A stretch of DNA of 32,417 nt, from positions 1 to 32,417 of IMG/VR virus record IMGVR_UViG_3300025151_000166; one strand, given 5' to 3'. Both the position numbers and the translations under genes were made by a program. The notes below the pieces were generated by a model that was not told where the DNA came from, did not search any database, and saw only the letters and a list, made by a program, of their open reading frames with translations. Below are positions 15,077 through 24,700 of the stretch, one piece after another (positions within the stretch are counted from its first letter, which is position 1; every line of letters starts with the position of its first letter). Source of the stretch: a virus.

Positions 15077-15964
15077 ATGTCAATCGCTAACGGTGCATTT
15101 GGAAAACTTACCATCGGTGTTCCCGATGTGTCACTGGCTACTGCTCCCAACATTCTACCTAGCGGTACATTATCAAATCCAGGTGTTTCATTTTTTGGTG
15201 CCGCTTTGTCTGTTGGTGTTGCGAAAGCAGCAGTTAACATCGGACCTCCTCTTACAATTCCCGGACTCTCTTTACCGCTGTCCTTGTGGGTAGATGGTAT
15301 ATCACAGTTCAATGGAATTGTTAATATCTTTGGAAACATCAATCAATATTCATTAGAGACATCATTTGGTGCAAAGATTGCTAACTCTCTGGGTATTAAG
15401 AATGGTGTTGATATTAAAAATGCCTTCAATATAGGTAATGCGGTTACTAACTTTAATGGTAAAGTGGTAGTCGCAGGTTCCGTAACTGCTCCTCTATTCA
15501 AAGGTGTTTTAATCGGATATGCTACAGGAAATAAACCTTTTGATATTCCTCATTGGGAGAAGAAAGGTAAGCGAATACGACATGTGTGTGCAGAAGGTCC
15601 CGAAGCAGGCATATATATTCGTGGAAAACTTGATGGTTCAAATGTTATTGACCTGCCAGAGTATTGGCAAGGACTCGTTGACTATGATACAATTACAGTA
15701 ACACTTACACCATACGAAAAGAAAGATACATCATTATATGTCAAAGATGTTTCCGAAGATAGAGTGTTAGTATCAGGTGATAACCACACAAATATAAAAT
15801 GTTTTTATGAAGTATGGGTGGCAAGGTGGATTGATCCTAGAAATCATAATGAAAAACTTCATGTTGTTTATGACGGAGAATCACCTAAAGATTATCCAGG
15901 AAATAATGAGAATTTTTTAATTGGTGGATGGGATTACGATAGAAGAAAAACTACTTGGAAATAA
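15077..15964 (+). CDS. Putative virion structural protein with 'AEGPE...LPEYW' domain
   Basis: This 295-residue protein has a Gly/Pro/Ser-rich first half containing repeated 'FxGxVxIFGxINxxS' and 'ANSLGIKNGVDIKNAFNIGN'-like strands. From about residue 152 a compact domain follows: KPFDIPHWEKKGKRIRHVCA, then EGPEAGIYIRGKL, VIDLPEYWQGLVDYDTITVT, LTPYEK, CFYEVWVARW, and near the end VVYDGESPKDYPG. I know this 'IPH-EGPE-LPxYW-LV' pattern from tail fibre-associated proteins of cyanophages and other marine phages, but not a proven activity. Its place directly after the spike gene would suit a tip, fibre or PAAR-like capping role; no PAAR motif was seen. The start lies 6 bases after the previous stop, without a clear ribosome-binding site. 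Confidence 0.6.
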   Translation: MSIANGAFGKLTIGVPDVSLATAPNILPSGTLSNPGVSFFGAALSVGVAKAAVNIGPPLTIPGLSLPLSLWVDGISQFNGIVNIFGNINQYSLETSFGAKIANSLGIKNGVDIKNAFNIGNAVTNFNGKVVVAGSVTAPLFKGVLIGYATGNKPFDIPHWEKKGKRIRHVCAEGPEAGIYIRGKLDGSNVIDLPEYWQGLVDYDTITVTLTPYEKKDTSLYVKDVSEDRVLVSGDNHTNIKCFYEVWVARWIDPRNHNEKLHVVYDGESPKDYPGNNENFLIGGWDYDRRKTTWK

Positions 15965-15967
15965 ATC

Positions 15968-17653
15968 ATGGCAGATAAAAGAAAGGGAAAAATTAAAAAC
16001 AAACTGAAAAAGAGACTTAGAGTAAAAATTGATCATAAGATTGCAGAAAGAAAAGTAGTCCTAGATCAATTGGCACTTCTTGATGCTGAACTAGATGGTA
16101 TTGATGAAGTTATTATTAAAATCGATAAGAAGATACCTCCTCTTGTCGAAGAAATTAATGATGCAATTGATGATGTTAAAGCAGCATATGATGCAAGAAT
16201 CGCTGGAGGTTGTAGAAGTAATCTAAGGTGGGAACTCGGAGAAAAGACATATGAAAGAGCAGCTATGGGATTTACTCAAACTGCTGTAGTAAAAACTACT
16301 GCTTCAACGCAATTAAACAAGGTAGGTGTAAAGTATTTCAAGAAAGAACAAGACAGAGATTACGGAACTAATATCATACAAAACTTTGTTGGTGTCATTA
16401 CCGCTGGGCATAATGTAATGGCAGTGGTAAATCCTGAACCACAAATCGATAGAATAAAAGTAAAAGACTTTATTACGGACAGTTTTAGAGCACCTGAAGT
16501 ATTCGCTGTTGGGCATATTCCAGAAATTGTTTCGATTGGAACCACTACAGTTGTTCGAGAGGTAGATGTAGTTAATGGTTCTATTGAACTTGGATCAATT
16601 CATTTTGCAAACACAGGTATTGGAAGCACTACATCTGCACCGGTTGACTATCACTTTATTGATCAAACTCATTTTAGTGAAGACACAAGAGTTGTTGGGT
16701 TTGGAACTACAACTGTAAGTAGATTTATAGTAGATCCTGTTGCTGGAGTTTCAACTGCGTTTGAAGAGACAGTTCCTACTTTTGTATTAAGTAAACCCGC
16801 TTTAGTTGCAATCGCTACTGACATTACACAAGATGTAACAATAGGAGTGACATCTAGTTTTCCATCTTTCGTACTCTCTGGCCTTGCAACTGTAACTACT
16901 AGTGATAGATTCTTCGTTGCATATAGGGTCGATAGAGATGCGGACAATGAATACACTCAAAATTCAGTCGATGCGGAATTTAATTATCTAAAGAGTCCTG
17001 TAGATCCAATTGAGATTGGTTTGATAAATTCGCAATCTTTTGGTTTTGGATATCGAATCCAACGTGTTCAGAATGGACATCCAGATCCAGGTCCCGGTAA
17101 TTTTGAAACATGGGAATCACAAAAATCCACAAGCGGTTTAGAATTTGATTCACCCGAACCAGTAGAAGATGACCATCCAGAACCACGAGTTGGGGCAGGA
17201 ATTGTTACTTATTTTGTAGGAGTTGCAGCATCATTTCCAACAATTGTTCAAAATGGTGACCGTACTGGTGGTTTAGGTGCCCAGACCCAATATGCAGTTC
17301 TTAATCAGGATACTAGCGTTGGAACTGGTGAAGCTGGTGGATTTTCAGACGGAACTCATAGTTATACTCCCACCCCAAACCCAGCAACTTATGTTGGCGT
17401 ATCTGATTGTAATGATTTAGATGATGCGATTACTGCTGCCGAAACTGCATTAACTAATATTAGAAATGAAAATGAACCTAAGATTGATAAATTTATTAAT
17501 AAAAGTAAAACTCTTAGAAAATTAAGAGATGAACTACAATTGGAAGCATGGGGTCTTCTGCAGGCGGCCGCCTACAATAGGGAACAAATTGCAGAGATGG
17601 CTGCTGACGCCGGTCTTTTAGATTCGGAAGAGTTTGAAGAGTTCGATACGTGA
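15968..17653 (+). CDS. Virion structural protein of unknown role, coiled coils at both ends
   Basis: This 561-residue protein is not matched to a named family. A lysine/arginine-rich start is followed by a predicted coiled coil (about 15-75, e.g. LLDAELDGIDEVIIKIDKKI). A beta-rich centre follows with recurring G-[IF]-G-T/S-T-T patches (VSIGTTTVV, TGIGSTTS, VGFGTTTVS). The protein ends in a second helical segment (about 480-550, e.g. AAETALTNIRNENEPKIDKF). This layout, helices bracketing a beta-rich centre, suits an extended fibre or collar-type structural protein. The G-x-G-T-T patches recur in the large structural proteins downstream. It is the last gene of the rightward baseplate series before the regulatory island. 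Confidence 0.55.
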   Translation: MADKRKGKIKNKLKKRLRVKIDHKIAERKVVLDQLALLDAELDGIDEVIIKIDKKIPPLVEEINDAIDDVKAAYDARIAGGCRSNLRWELGEKTYERAAMGFTQTAVVKTTASTQLNKVGVKYFKKEQDRDYGTNIIQNFVGVITAGHNVMAVVNPEPQIDRIKVKDFITDSFRAPEVFAVGHIPEIVSIGTTTVVREVDVVNGSIELGSIHFANTGIGSTTSAPVDYHFIDQTHFSEDTRVVGFGTTTVSRFIVDPVAGVSTAFEETVPTFVLSKPALVAIATDITQDVTIGVTSSFPSFVLSGLATVTTSDRFFVAYRVDRDADNEYTQNSVDAEFNYLKSPVDPIEIGLINSQSFGFGYRIQRVQNGHPDPGPGNFETWESQKSTSGLEFDSPEPVEDDHPEPRVGAGIVTYFVGVAASFPTIVQNGDRTGGLGAQTQYAVLNQDTSVGTGEAGGFSDGTHSYTPTPNPATYVGVSDCNDLDDAITAAETALTNIRNENEPKIDKFINKSKTLRKLRDELQLEAWGLLQAAAYNREQIAEMAADAGLLDSEEFEEFDT

Positions 17654-17665
17654 GCAAGGTCACGA

Positions 17666-17679
17666 GGGGTTGACACCCC
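17666..17679. repeat. Inverted repeat over the -35 box
   Basis: GGGGT and ACCCC arms flank TGAC, so the -35 hexamer TTGACA lies inside a small perfect inverted repeat. No T tract follows, so it is unlikely to be a terminator. It could be an operator or a chance palindrome. Confidence 0.5.
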
Positions 17680-17698
17680 AGCGCCTCCCTGGTATAAT
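17670..17698 (+). promoter_or_regulatory. Perfect sigma-70 consensus promoter
   Basis: TTGACA (17670-17675) and TATAAT (17693-17698) are both exact consensus hexamers with the ideal 17-base spacer. Transcription should start near 17705, about 18 bases before the first small ORF. A host-type promoter of this strength marks an early-expressed unit embedded between late structural genes. Confidence 0.85.
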
Positions 17699-17722
17699 AT
17701 ACAGGTAATCAACAAACGACCC

Positions 17723-17893
17723 ATGCAAATCAATCAAGAAGATCTGGTCGCACTCAAGCATCTCCAAGAGGACATGGCAGAGTATTTCTGTGATGAGAAC
17801 GCCATCAGTGGCGAAACCTATTGGACTTGTCTTGAAACGCTTGCTGAGATCAAGTTGATGGAACTCAAAGGAGAAGTTGTTCTTACAGACTGA
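17723..17893 (+). CDS. Small acidic protein of unknown function
   Basis: This is a 56-codon ORF starting about 18 bases after the predicted start point of the consensus promoter. The sequence begins MQINQEDLVALKHLQEDMAE and is helical and acidic, with two cysteines and the segment GETYWTCLETLAEIKLMELK. Codons often end in C or G, as in gp32 and unlike the flanking structural genes. The stop overlaps the next start (TGATG). No function recognised; small early phage proteins often act on host factors, but nothing here shows that. Confidence 0.6.
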   Translation: MQINQEDLVALKHLQEDMAEYFCDENAISGETYWTCLETLAEIKLMELKGEVVLTD

Positions 17894-18057
17894 TGCCTTA
17901 TTCTTACTACCTTTACAAAGAAATTCTAGACTGCTACGAGTATGAGACCAGAAACCAGACAATCTATGGAAATGTTATTCGCAGCGAAGTGGAATTTACC
18001 CAAAGCAGCGGAGAACTGCAACCTGACATTGAAGGAGATGAAGATAACGTTCAATGA
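17893..18057 (+). CDS. Small Tyr-rich protein of unknown function
   Basis: This 54-codon ORF is translationally overlapped with the preceding one (TGATG). It starts MPYSYYLYKEILDCYEYETR, is rich in tyrosine at the N terminus and acidic at the C terminus (DIEGDEDNVQ). Its overlaps with both neighbours and shared codon use with the first small ORF support it being real. No family recognised. Confidence 0.5.
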   Translation: MPYSYYLYKEILDCYEYETRNQTIYGNVIRSEVEFTQSSGELQPDIEGDEDNVQ

Positions 18058-18113
18058 GTATTGTGCATTTCATCCGCCGACTTATGATGAATCAAACTAA
18101 AATTGACTTTTGA
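18054..18113 (+). CDS. Possible 19-residue peptide
   Basis: A 19-codon ORF whose ATG overlaps the preceding stop in an ATGA arrangement. The peptide MSIVHFIRRLMMNQTKIDF is basic and hydrophobic. It is supported only by the overlap and by ending before the next hairpin; it could easily be chance. Confidence 0.2.
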   Translation: MSIVHFIRRLMMNQTKIDF

Positions 18114-18136
18114 TTTCAAAAAAGGTCGAAAAAAAA

Positions 18137-18167
18137 TTCTGGGCTAAAATTACCCAGAAACCTTTTT
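18137..18167 (+). terminator. Intrinsic terminator-like hairpin before the tRNA genes
   Basis: TTCTGGG (18137-18143) pairs with CCCAGAA (18153-18159) across a nine-base loop, followed by ACC and five T residues ending just before tRNA-Leu. It would end or attenuate the transcript of the small ORFs. Alternatively it could act as a processing signal for the tRNA 5' end. Confidence 0.55.
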
Positions 18168-18253
18168 GCGAGTGTGGCGGAATCGGTAGACGCACCGGAC
18201 TTAAAATCCGTTGAGCATTATGACTCGTGGGGGTTCAAGTCCCCCCACTCGCA
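18168..18253 (+). tRNA. tRNA-Leu (UAA)
   Basis: An 86-base cloverleaf with long variable arm. The acceptor stem GCGAGTG pairs with CACTCGC, the anticodon loop CTTAAAA gives UAA, and the T arm is GGGGG-TTCAAGT-CCCCC. The discriminator is A, and the full CCA is not encoded (ACCT). There is no intron in the anticodon loop, where many cyanobacterial tRNA-Leu(UAA) genes carry a group I intron. It would read UUA codons, frequent in this AT-rich genome. Confidence 0.95.
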
Positions 18254-18257
18254 CCTT

Positions 18258-18329
18258 GCCCTTATAGCTCAGTGGTAGAGCAACGCTTTTGTAAAGCGTA
18301 GGTCGTTGGTTCAAATCCGACTGGGGGCT
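18258..18329 (+). tRNA. tRNA-Thr (UGU)
   Basis: A 72-base cloverleaf starting 4 bases after tRNA-Leu. The acceptor GCCCTTA pairs with TGGGGGC (two G-T pairs), the D arm is GCTC-AGTGGTA-GAGC, the anticodon stem ACGCT/AGCGT has loop TTTGTAA giving UGU, and the T arm is GTTGG/CCGAC. CCA is not encoded. It would read ACA codons. The tight spacing implies a shared transcript and processing. Confidence 0.95.
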
Positions 18330-18330
18330 T

Positions 18331-18370
18331 GGGGGAGTACAATAGATCTGCATCTAGAAGCAGCGCCCCC
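18331..18370 (+). other. Stem-loop in the tRNA 3' trailer
   Basis: GGGGG (18331-18335) can pair with CCCCC (18366-18370), enclosing an inner TAGAT/ATCTA stem (18343-18347 and 18352-18356). The same C run, as GCCCCC, can also pair with GGGGGC at the 3' acceptor strand of tRNA-Thr (18323-18328), so two exclusive foldings exist. Confidence 0.5.
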
Positions 18371-18396
18371 TTTCTTGTTAGTTTCATATGTACTCC

Positions 18397-18425
18397 TGGA
18401 GGATTAATCATCCTCCAATTTTTTT
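18397..18425 (+). terminator. Intrinsic terminator after the tRNA pair
   Basis: TGGAGGAT (18397-18404) pairs perfectly with ATCCTCCA (18410-18417) around a five-base loop, followed by A and seven T residues. This is a clear rho-independent terminator for the early island. Confidence 0.9.
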
Positions 18426-18428
18426 GTC

Positions 18429-18436
18429 AATAAATA
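18429..18436 (+). promoter_or_regulatory. Candidate late promoter (AATAAATA) for the 89-residue ORF
   Basis: AATAAATA, immediately after the terminator T run and 22 bases before the next ATG, matches the T4-type late core TATAAATA at seven of eight bases. The position, right after a terminator, favours a new transcript start. Confidence 0.45.
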
Positions 18437-18458
18437 TTTTTGAGTTGAGGATACGCGC

Positions 18459-18728
18459 ATGAGGTATCATCTAGACATCAAGTATTGCTGGTACAACTTT
18501 TCACAGCAATTGGTTTTGATGTATTTTATAAATGGTATTCCATATACATTTGACGATGTGGAGGAGTCAATATATTATGACCATGAAATTATTGAGTGGG
18601 CAGATGGGAATACAAAATATGACATTGATGATATGTACAAAGCATCACAGTATTTGATTGCTGAGCAATGCCATCCTTTACTGTTCGACTTAGAGTTAGA
18701 GAACCCGGAGTTGCTTCCGATAGATTAA
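18459..18728 (+). CDS. Hypothetical acidic protein
   Basis: This is an 89-residue protein with no recognised family. It is acidic and rich in Tyr, Asp and Ile (FDDVEESIYYDHEIIEWADG, then KYDIDDMYKASQYLI). The start is supported by a GAGG ribosome-binding site 8 bases upstream and by a late-promoter-like element. It lies between the tRNA terminator and the giant structural gene. A candidate late promoter for the next gene follows its stop. Confidence 0.6.
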   Translation: MRYHLDIKYCWYNFSQQLVLMYFINGIPYTFDDVEESIYYDHEIIEWADGNTKYDIDDMYKASQYLIAEQCHPLLFDLELENPELLPID

Positions 18729-18744
18729 AGGCAGATCTGTCTGT

Positions 18745-18752
18745 GATAAATA
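18745..18752 (+). promoter_or_regulatory. Candidate late promoter (GATAAATA) for the giant structural gene
   Basis: GATAAATA lies 30 bases before the ATG at 18783 and shares the ATAAATA core with the elements at 5104 and 18429. Confidence 0.4.
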
Positions 18753-18782
18753 AAGCAGAAGAAAAATTAGTGCGCTGATACG

Positions 18783-21700
18783 ATGCCTCTTTCAAGGTTA
18801 GAAAATTTTCTGATTAATACCGATGGTAATATTCTTTATGTAAATCCATCAGATCTGGACGCTACCGATAGTTTTGATAACAAAGGTAACTCCTTAACGA
18901 GACCGTTCAAGACTGTTCAGCGTGCTTTAATAGAAGCAGCAAGATTTGCATATCAAGCGGGACCAAGTAACGATAAGTTTGATAATACTACTGTCTTATT
19001 GTATCCTGGCACGCACTTAATTGATAATAGACCAGGATTATATATTCAAAATAATGGTGGGTCAGCGCAATTTTTAGATCAAAGTAAGTCAGTAGTTGCT
19101 TCTCCAAACATTGAATTAAACAACTCATCAATATTTGATTTGAATAATGCAAATAATGTATTGCAGAAATTCAATTCAGTTGAAGGTGGAGTTATTGTAC
19201 CTAAGGGTACTTCAATTGTTGGTTTAGATCTTCGTAAGACAAAGATTGTACCACTGTATGTTCCTGAACCAGATAATAATAACGTCCCTCGATCAGCAAT
19301 CTTTAGAATTACTGGTGGATGCTACTTCTGGCAGTTTAGTCTCTTTGACGGAAAACAAGATGTATTTTTTGACAATAATGACTACTCCAAGAAAGCATCG
19401 CCATCATTCTCTCACCATAAACTGACATGCTTTGAGTATGCTGATGGTGTGAATACGGATTTGACTACGGGTCTGACTGATCTGCAGATGTATTATTATA
19501 AGTTGATGAATGCTTATGGTAATGACACTGGTGCTAGAGAGATTATTAATTTCCCAACTAATGATGACTTTGAACCTAACAATCCAGAATTTAAGATTGT
19601 CGGTGATTTAGTTGCTAACGATCTTCTGCTCCAAGGTAGTGCAACTTCAGATGGAATTGTTGCTACAGTTAATACAGAGAAACCACACGGACTGACTCTT
19701 AATGATACAGTTAGAATCGTTGGTATTAGTTCGGAAACATATAACGGAAGATTTACAGTTTCTGGAATTACCAGTGAAAGAACGTTCTCATATAATATGC
19801 TTGCTGATCCAGAAGCAAATGTTGTTTCAACAACTGCTGGAACCAGTAAAGCAATTGTGGAGATCGATAATGTTAATGGTGCATCTCCATACATTTTTAA
19901 TATCTCAATGAGATCTGCCTTTGGCATGTGTGGTATGCACGCTGATGGTGCAAAGGCAACTGGATTTAAGTCTATGGTTGTTGCTCAGTTTACCGGTATT
20001 GGTCTTCAAAATGACGACCAAGCGTTTGTAATTTATAATCCCTCTACCGGTTCTTATGACACAAATAGTTCAACAGATTTGTCCAATAGACCACTGCACC
20101 TGAATCAAGATGCAATCTATAAGCAAGATTATACAAACTTCCATGTTAAATCATCAAATGATGCTGTAATTCAAGCAGTTTCTGTTTTCGCTATTGGATT
20201 TGCAGAGCATTTTGTCTCTGTTGATGGTGGAGACCAATCAATTACTAACTCAAACTCTAACTTTGGTGCAAAATCTTTAGCATCTAGTGGATTTAGAAAG
20301 CAGTCGTTTGATCGTGATGACACTGGATATATTACTCATATTGTTCCGCCAAAAGATTTGCAACAAGATGAGTTTAATGTTGGATGGAGAACACTAAATG
20401 CTACATCAGGTGCTTCTGGAATTTCAACATCTGGTGCATTGTATATTCTTGGTGAAGTTGATGAAAATAACCCACCAACAAATATTACAAATGGATTTAG
20501 AGTTGGTGCAAGGGAGGGAGAAGTTTTATATCTAGATGTAACTCTTGATGGCATTCCAAAAACATTCTCTTCGAGAGTTGTGATGCAGTCTAAATCTGGA
20601 ACTTCTGTTTCTGCATATAAAAAAGAATTTACGGTGTCGTCTTTCACCAAAGATACAGATACACCAGCATCTCAGTTGACATTAGATGGAAGTCATAGTT
20701 TCCTAGCTGGAGAATCTGTAAGAATTTACAGTGACAATGGAATCCTTCCTGATGGAATTGAATACGGTAGACAGTATTATGTAATTGATACTGGTGCAAC
20801 AACCATCAGATTATCAAAAACATTTAACGGTGCTGTTGCTGCAACTCCAGATAATATTGATATTAAGAACACTCTTGGAGGTACTTTGAGAGTATGTAGT
20901 ACAGTGACTGATAAAATTCCTGGTGAACCAGGACATCCAATTCAATTTGATTCTGATGGTTGGCATGTTATAACAGACACTACTTTCTCAGATCCAGATA
21001 CTGAAGATACAATATTTAATGGTTTCCAAGGATTTGGAACTGCTATTTCGGCAAACAATTCTTCAACATACATCAAGAGAAAGTCTGAATCTCGTGATCT
21101 AAAAGATAGAACTTATAGATTAAGATACGTCATTCCAAAAGAGTTTGTGAATGCAAAGTCTCCGGAGAAGAACTTTATTATTCAGGAATCTAAAACTGTA
21201 AAAGATGAGACCACTATTAATGACATGAGGTCTCATCGTAATCCTCGTGTGATTGCTGGTATTACGACTACTGGTTTTGTTGCGACTGTGACATCAGAGA
21301 TTGATCATGGTCTTTCTGTTAATGATGTAGTTAGACTTAAGAACGTAGTTAGTAATACTAATCTAACTGCTGCAGACAATACTGGATTGAATGGATACTT
21401 TACTGTTACTGAAGTTCCGACTTCTAGAACATTTAAGTTTACAAATCCAAATTCAATCGGAATGGGAATATATGTTGATAGAACTCATTCCTGCAGAAGC
21501 ACAAATGACGCTACTGCAACCATAGATGATCTTCCTGTGTTTGAGAGAAATGAATATGATACAACATATGTGGTTGAAAATGTAGAACAACTACAAGAAT
21601 ATATTCCTTCACAACAGGATGGTGTATATTATCTGACCGTTTTGACGGGTAACATTACTCCAACAGTAACTGAATTTGATGACCAAAAGTTTAAGCAAAG

Positions 21701-24700
21701 TCCATATTATTTGTATCCAGTAGTTGATAAAGATAATTTGATTCTGGATCCTTTGCAAACTGTATCTGTCGCATCAAATTCTTTAATCGGAAAGACTCTT
21801 GTTAATGATGCACAAAATAGTCTTACAAAAGAAAGCACTATTAACTATTTGAGAGATAATAAAGTTGGTTATGCTATCACTGGTGCTGAATCTACTTCGG
21901 GCGGTTCAGCAACCATATTCCTTGCACAAAATCATAATCTGAACGCTGTTGAAAGAATTGATGCTGTAACTACCGGTGGAACTGGATATGGAAACGTTGC
22001 TTCGGGAACTACCTCATTATACAATGTTCAAACTACATCGGATACTGGTTTCGGTGAGGGTTGCACATTAGAACTTACAGTTGCCAATCAAGTTGTTACC
22101 GCTGCTAAAGTAATGAATGGCGGTTGTGCATATATTAACGGAACAACACTGACAATTGCTGGTGGTAATAACAATGCAAAAGTTAGGATTACTGTTTTAG
22201 ATGCTGCCAGAACCGGAAGAGGTGTTGAACTTGTTGGAATCGGAACAGCAGGAAATAGAAATAATAGCGGTTACAATGGATTGCATCGTATTACTGAAGC
22301 AACTAAACCAAAACAATTTCAGTGTGCGATAGTTGGAGACACAAGGTGGTCAGCTGGAAACGTTGTTCAGGGAACAAATCCTGGAACATTTGTTTCTAGT
22401 CCAAATGCCCTGGCCTTCTTTACTGGAAATGGTGCTCAGTTGACAGGTCCTGTAATGGGTGGTAAGAGTATTATTTCTTCTTCCGTTGGTATCTCAACAG
22501 TAGAAACCATTGATGAGCATGGTTTTGCCGTTGGTAATAAAATTAAGTTACATCATATTAGTGGAGTTGGTCACACCATATTCTCTGAGCAATCTTTTAT
22601 CGTTCAGAAAATTGTCAGTAGTAAGAAATTTGAAATCAAAAATCCATATGGTGACACTCCTGATGTAGAAGTTAATATTGCATTCGCATTGAGGCATGGT
22701 TTAGGAGCGACTGGTGAGGATACTTCATTAACAACGGAAAAGATCAATGGTAGAATGTTCCCACTTATTTCTAAAAGTGTTCATAGGGAACTGAATGCAA
22801 ATGTTTCTGCTGGTGCCGCAGCGGTAGGAATTACATCAACTGCAGGAATAGAACCCGGAGATTTCATTCAAATTTCGGATGAGATCATGAGAGTCAAGTC
22901 TCTGGATGCAAATGGACAGACATTAAATGTTATCCGTGGTGTGCTTGGATCTAGGTCATCAACTCACTCGAATACTGATCCAGTTAAAATTGTTAGGGCA
23001 GTTCCTTCTGAGGTTCGTAGATTCTCAAGTATTCGTGCCTCGGGTCATACCTTTGAGTACATTGGTTATGGTCCTGGTAACTACTCTACTGCATTACCAC
23101 AGAAACAAGTCAGAGTTATCAGTGATGAGGAAGAATTCCTTGCTATTTCTAAGGAACAAAAAGGTGGTGTTACATTCTTCTCTGGCATGAATGATCGTGG
23201 TGAGTTCTTCACATGGGATGGTAGAATCGTATCAAGAGAGAACTTCTTAGGAGAAGTTGGATCCGATGCTTCAAGTTCATTTGATGATCTTTATGTAAGA
23301 AACACTTTACGTGTTGGTGGTGGAGCGAATCAAAATCTACCATCAGAATTTAGAGGTCCGGTTAATTTCATTAATAAAATTACATCAACTTCAGTTGATG
23401 GTATTGATGCAATTAAGATGATTTTGAAAGGGACAGCAATTTCCGAACCCTTCTTCCAAGTTGGACCAGATGCTAATCCATCACTGATTGTTAATCAAGC
23501 AACTCAGCGTGTTGGTGTTAAGATTGCCGAACCAAGACATGAATTGGATGTTAATGGAACAATTCGTGCGAACATTTATGAAAACTTTAAGTTAAGTGAT
23601 CTTCCAAACAGTTTAACCGAAGAGGCAACTTTCGCTAGAAATAGAGTTCTGAAAGTAAATGACAAAGGCGATGGATATGAATTGGTTGACGTTCACGAGG
23701 TCGATTCTTTTGCACTAAGAAGTTATGGTATCAGTAATGATGGAACTGTATACTCTGGTATTGGAACAGTTATTAGTCTTGGTGGGGCTGTAGCAATTGC
23801 AGCTGGATCTGGTACTACTATGACTGCTAGTGATCTCGGCACACTCGTTTCAAATGGAGCACTTCAAGTTACTGGAATTGACACTTCAAGATTCTTTATT
23901 GGCGAAAAGTGTAAGATTTTTGGTGTGACAGATCATTCAGAGTCCGGTTTGATTGCTGACCCTAGTTGGTCAACCATGACTGCGACTAAAACAGGAACAC
24001 ATGAAGTAGGTGGTTCACCTGGATCATCAACAATGCGTTATTGGGTGGCACAATATAATTTTAATGATGGTAGAGTTGGATTTGCTAGTGCAATCGGTAT
24101 ATCAACGATTACTGCTTTGCAGACGATTGATAATTTTAATGATGTCGATCATGTTACTCTAAATCTAGCAAGAACTGATACTAATCATGGATTGCTTGTT
24201 TATAGGCAGTATACTTCATCTGGAGCTGGTGTTGCAAATATAGATAATGCAGAGTTAATTGGAATTCTTGGACCAAAAGAACTTACGAATTCTACATCTA
24301 ATATTAACTATAAAGATTATGGAACGTATGATCAAACTGAGTGGTCTCCTAATGGATCACGCAATGAATATAAAGATGAAAGTCAGATTCACTTCCCCAA
24401 CATTGCAACCACTGGTCACAGAAGAGGATTTGGAGTTGCTGAGATTATTGGAATTGAAGCAAACAAAATTACATTAGCAAACGAACTGATTCGTTTCAAT
24501 GATAGTGAAGTTGGTTTCGGAACAACAAGTGCAGTCAAAGTCGTACATGAAAATACTGATGCAATTGATGAAGCTATTCAAGATACAATTTCTAGTGGAG
24601 GTAACTACTTAAGTCTTCCTAGTGGAACATACCTCACCAATAAACTTGTTATTCCAACAGGATTTACGATTAAAGGCAATGGTAAAAACACCATAATTAA

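Noticed and set aside
17660-17962. 100-codon minus strand ORF over the consensus promoter
   Set aside because: It would run antisense to a perfect promoter and two overlapping + strand small ORFs; composition is not protein-like and no upstream signal was seen.
18168-18329. tRNA genes as a phage integration site
   Set aside because: No integrase or duplicated tRNA fragment is visible, and the gene content is of a lytic T4-like phage.
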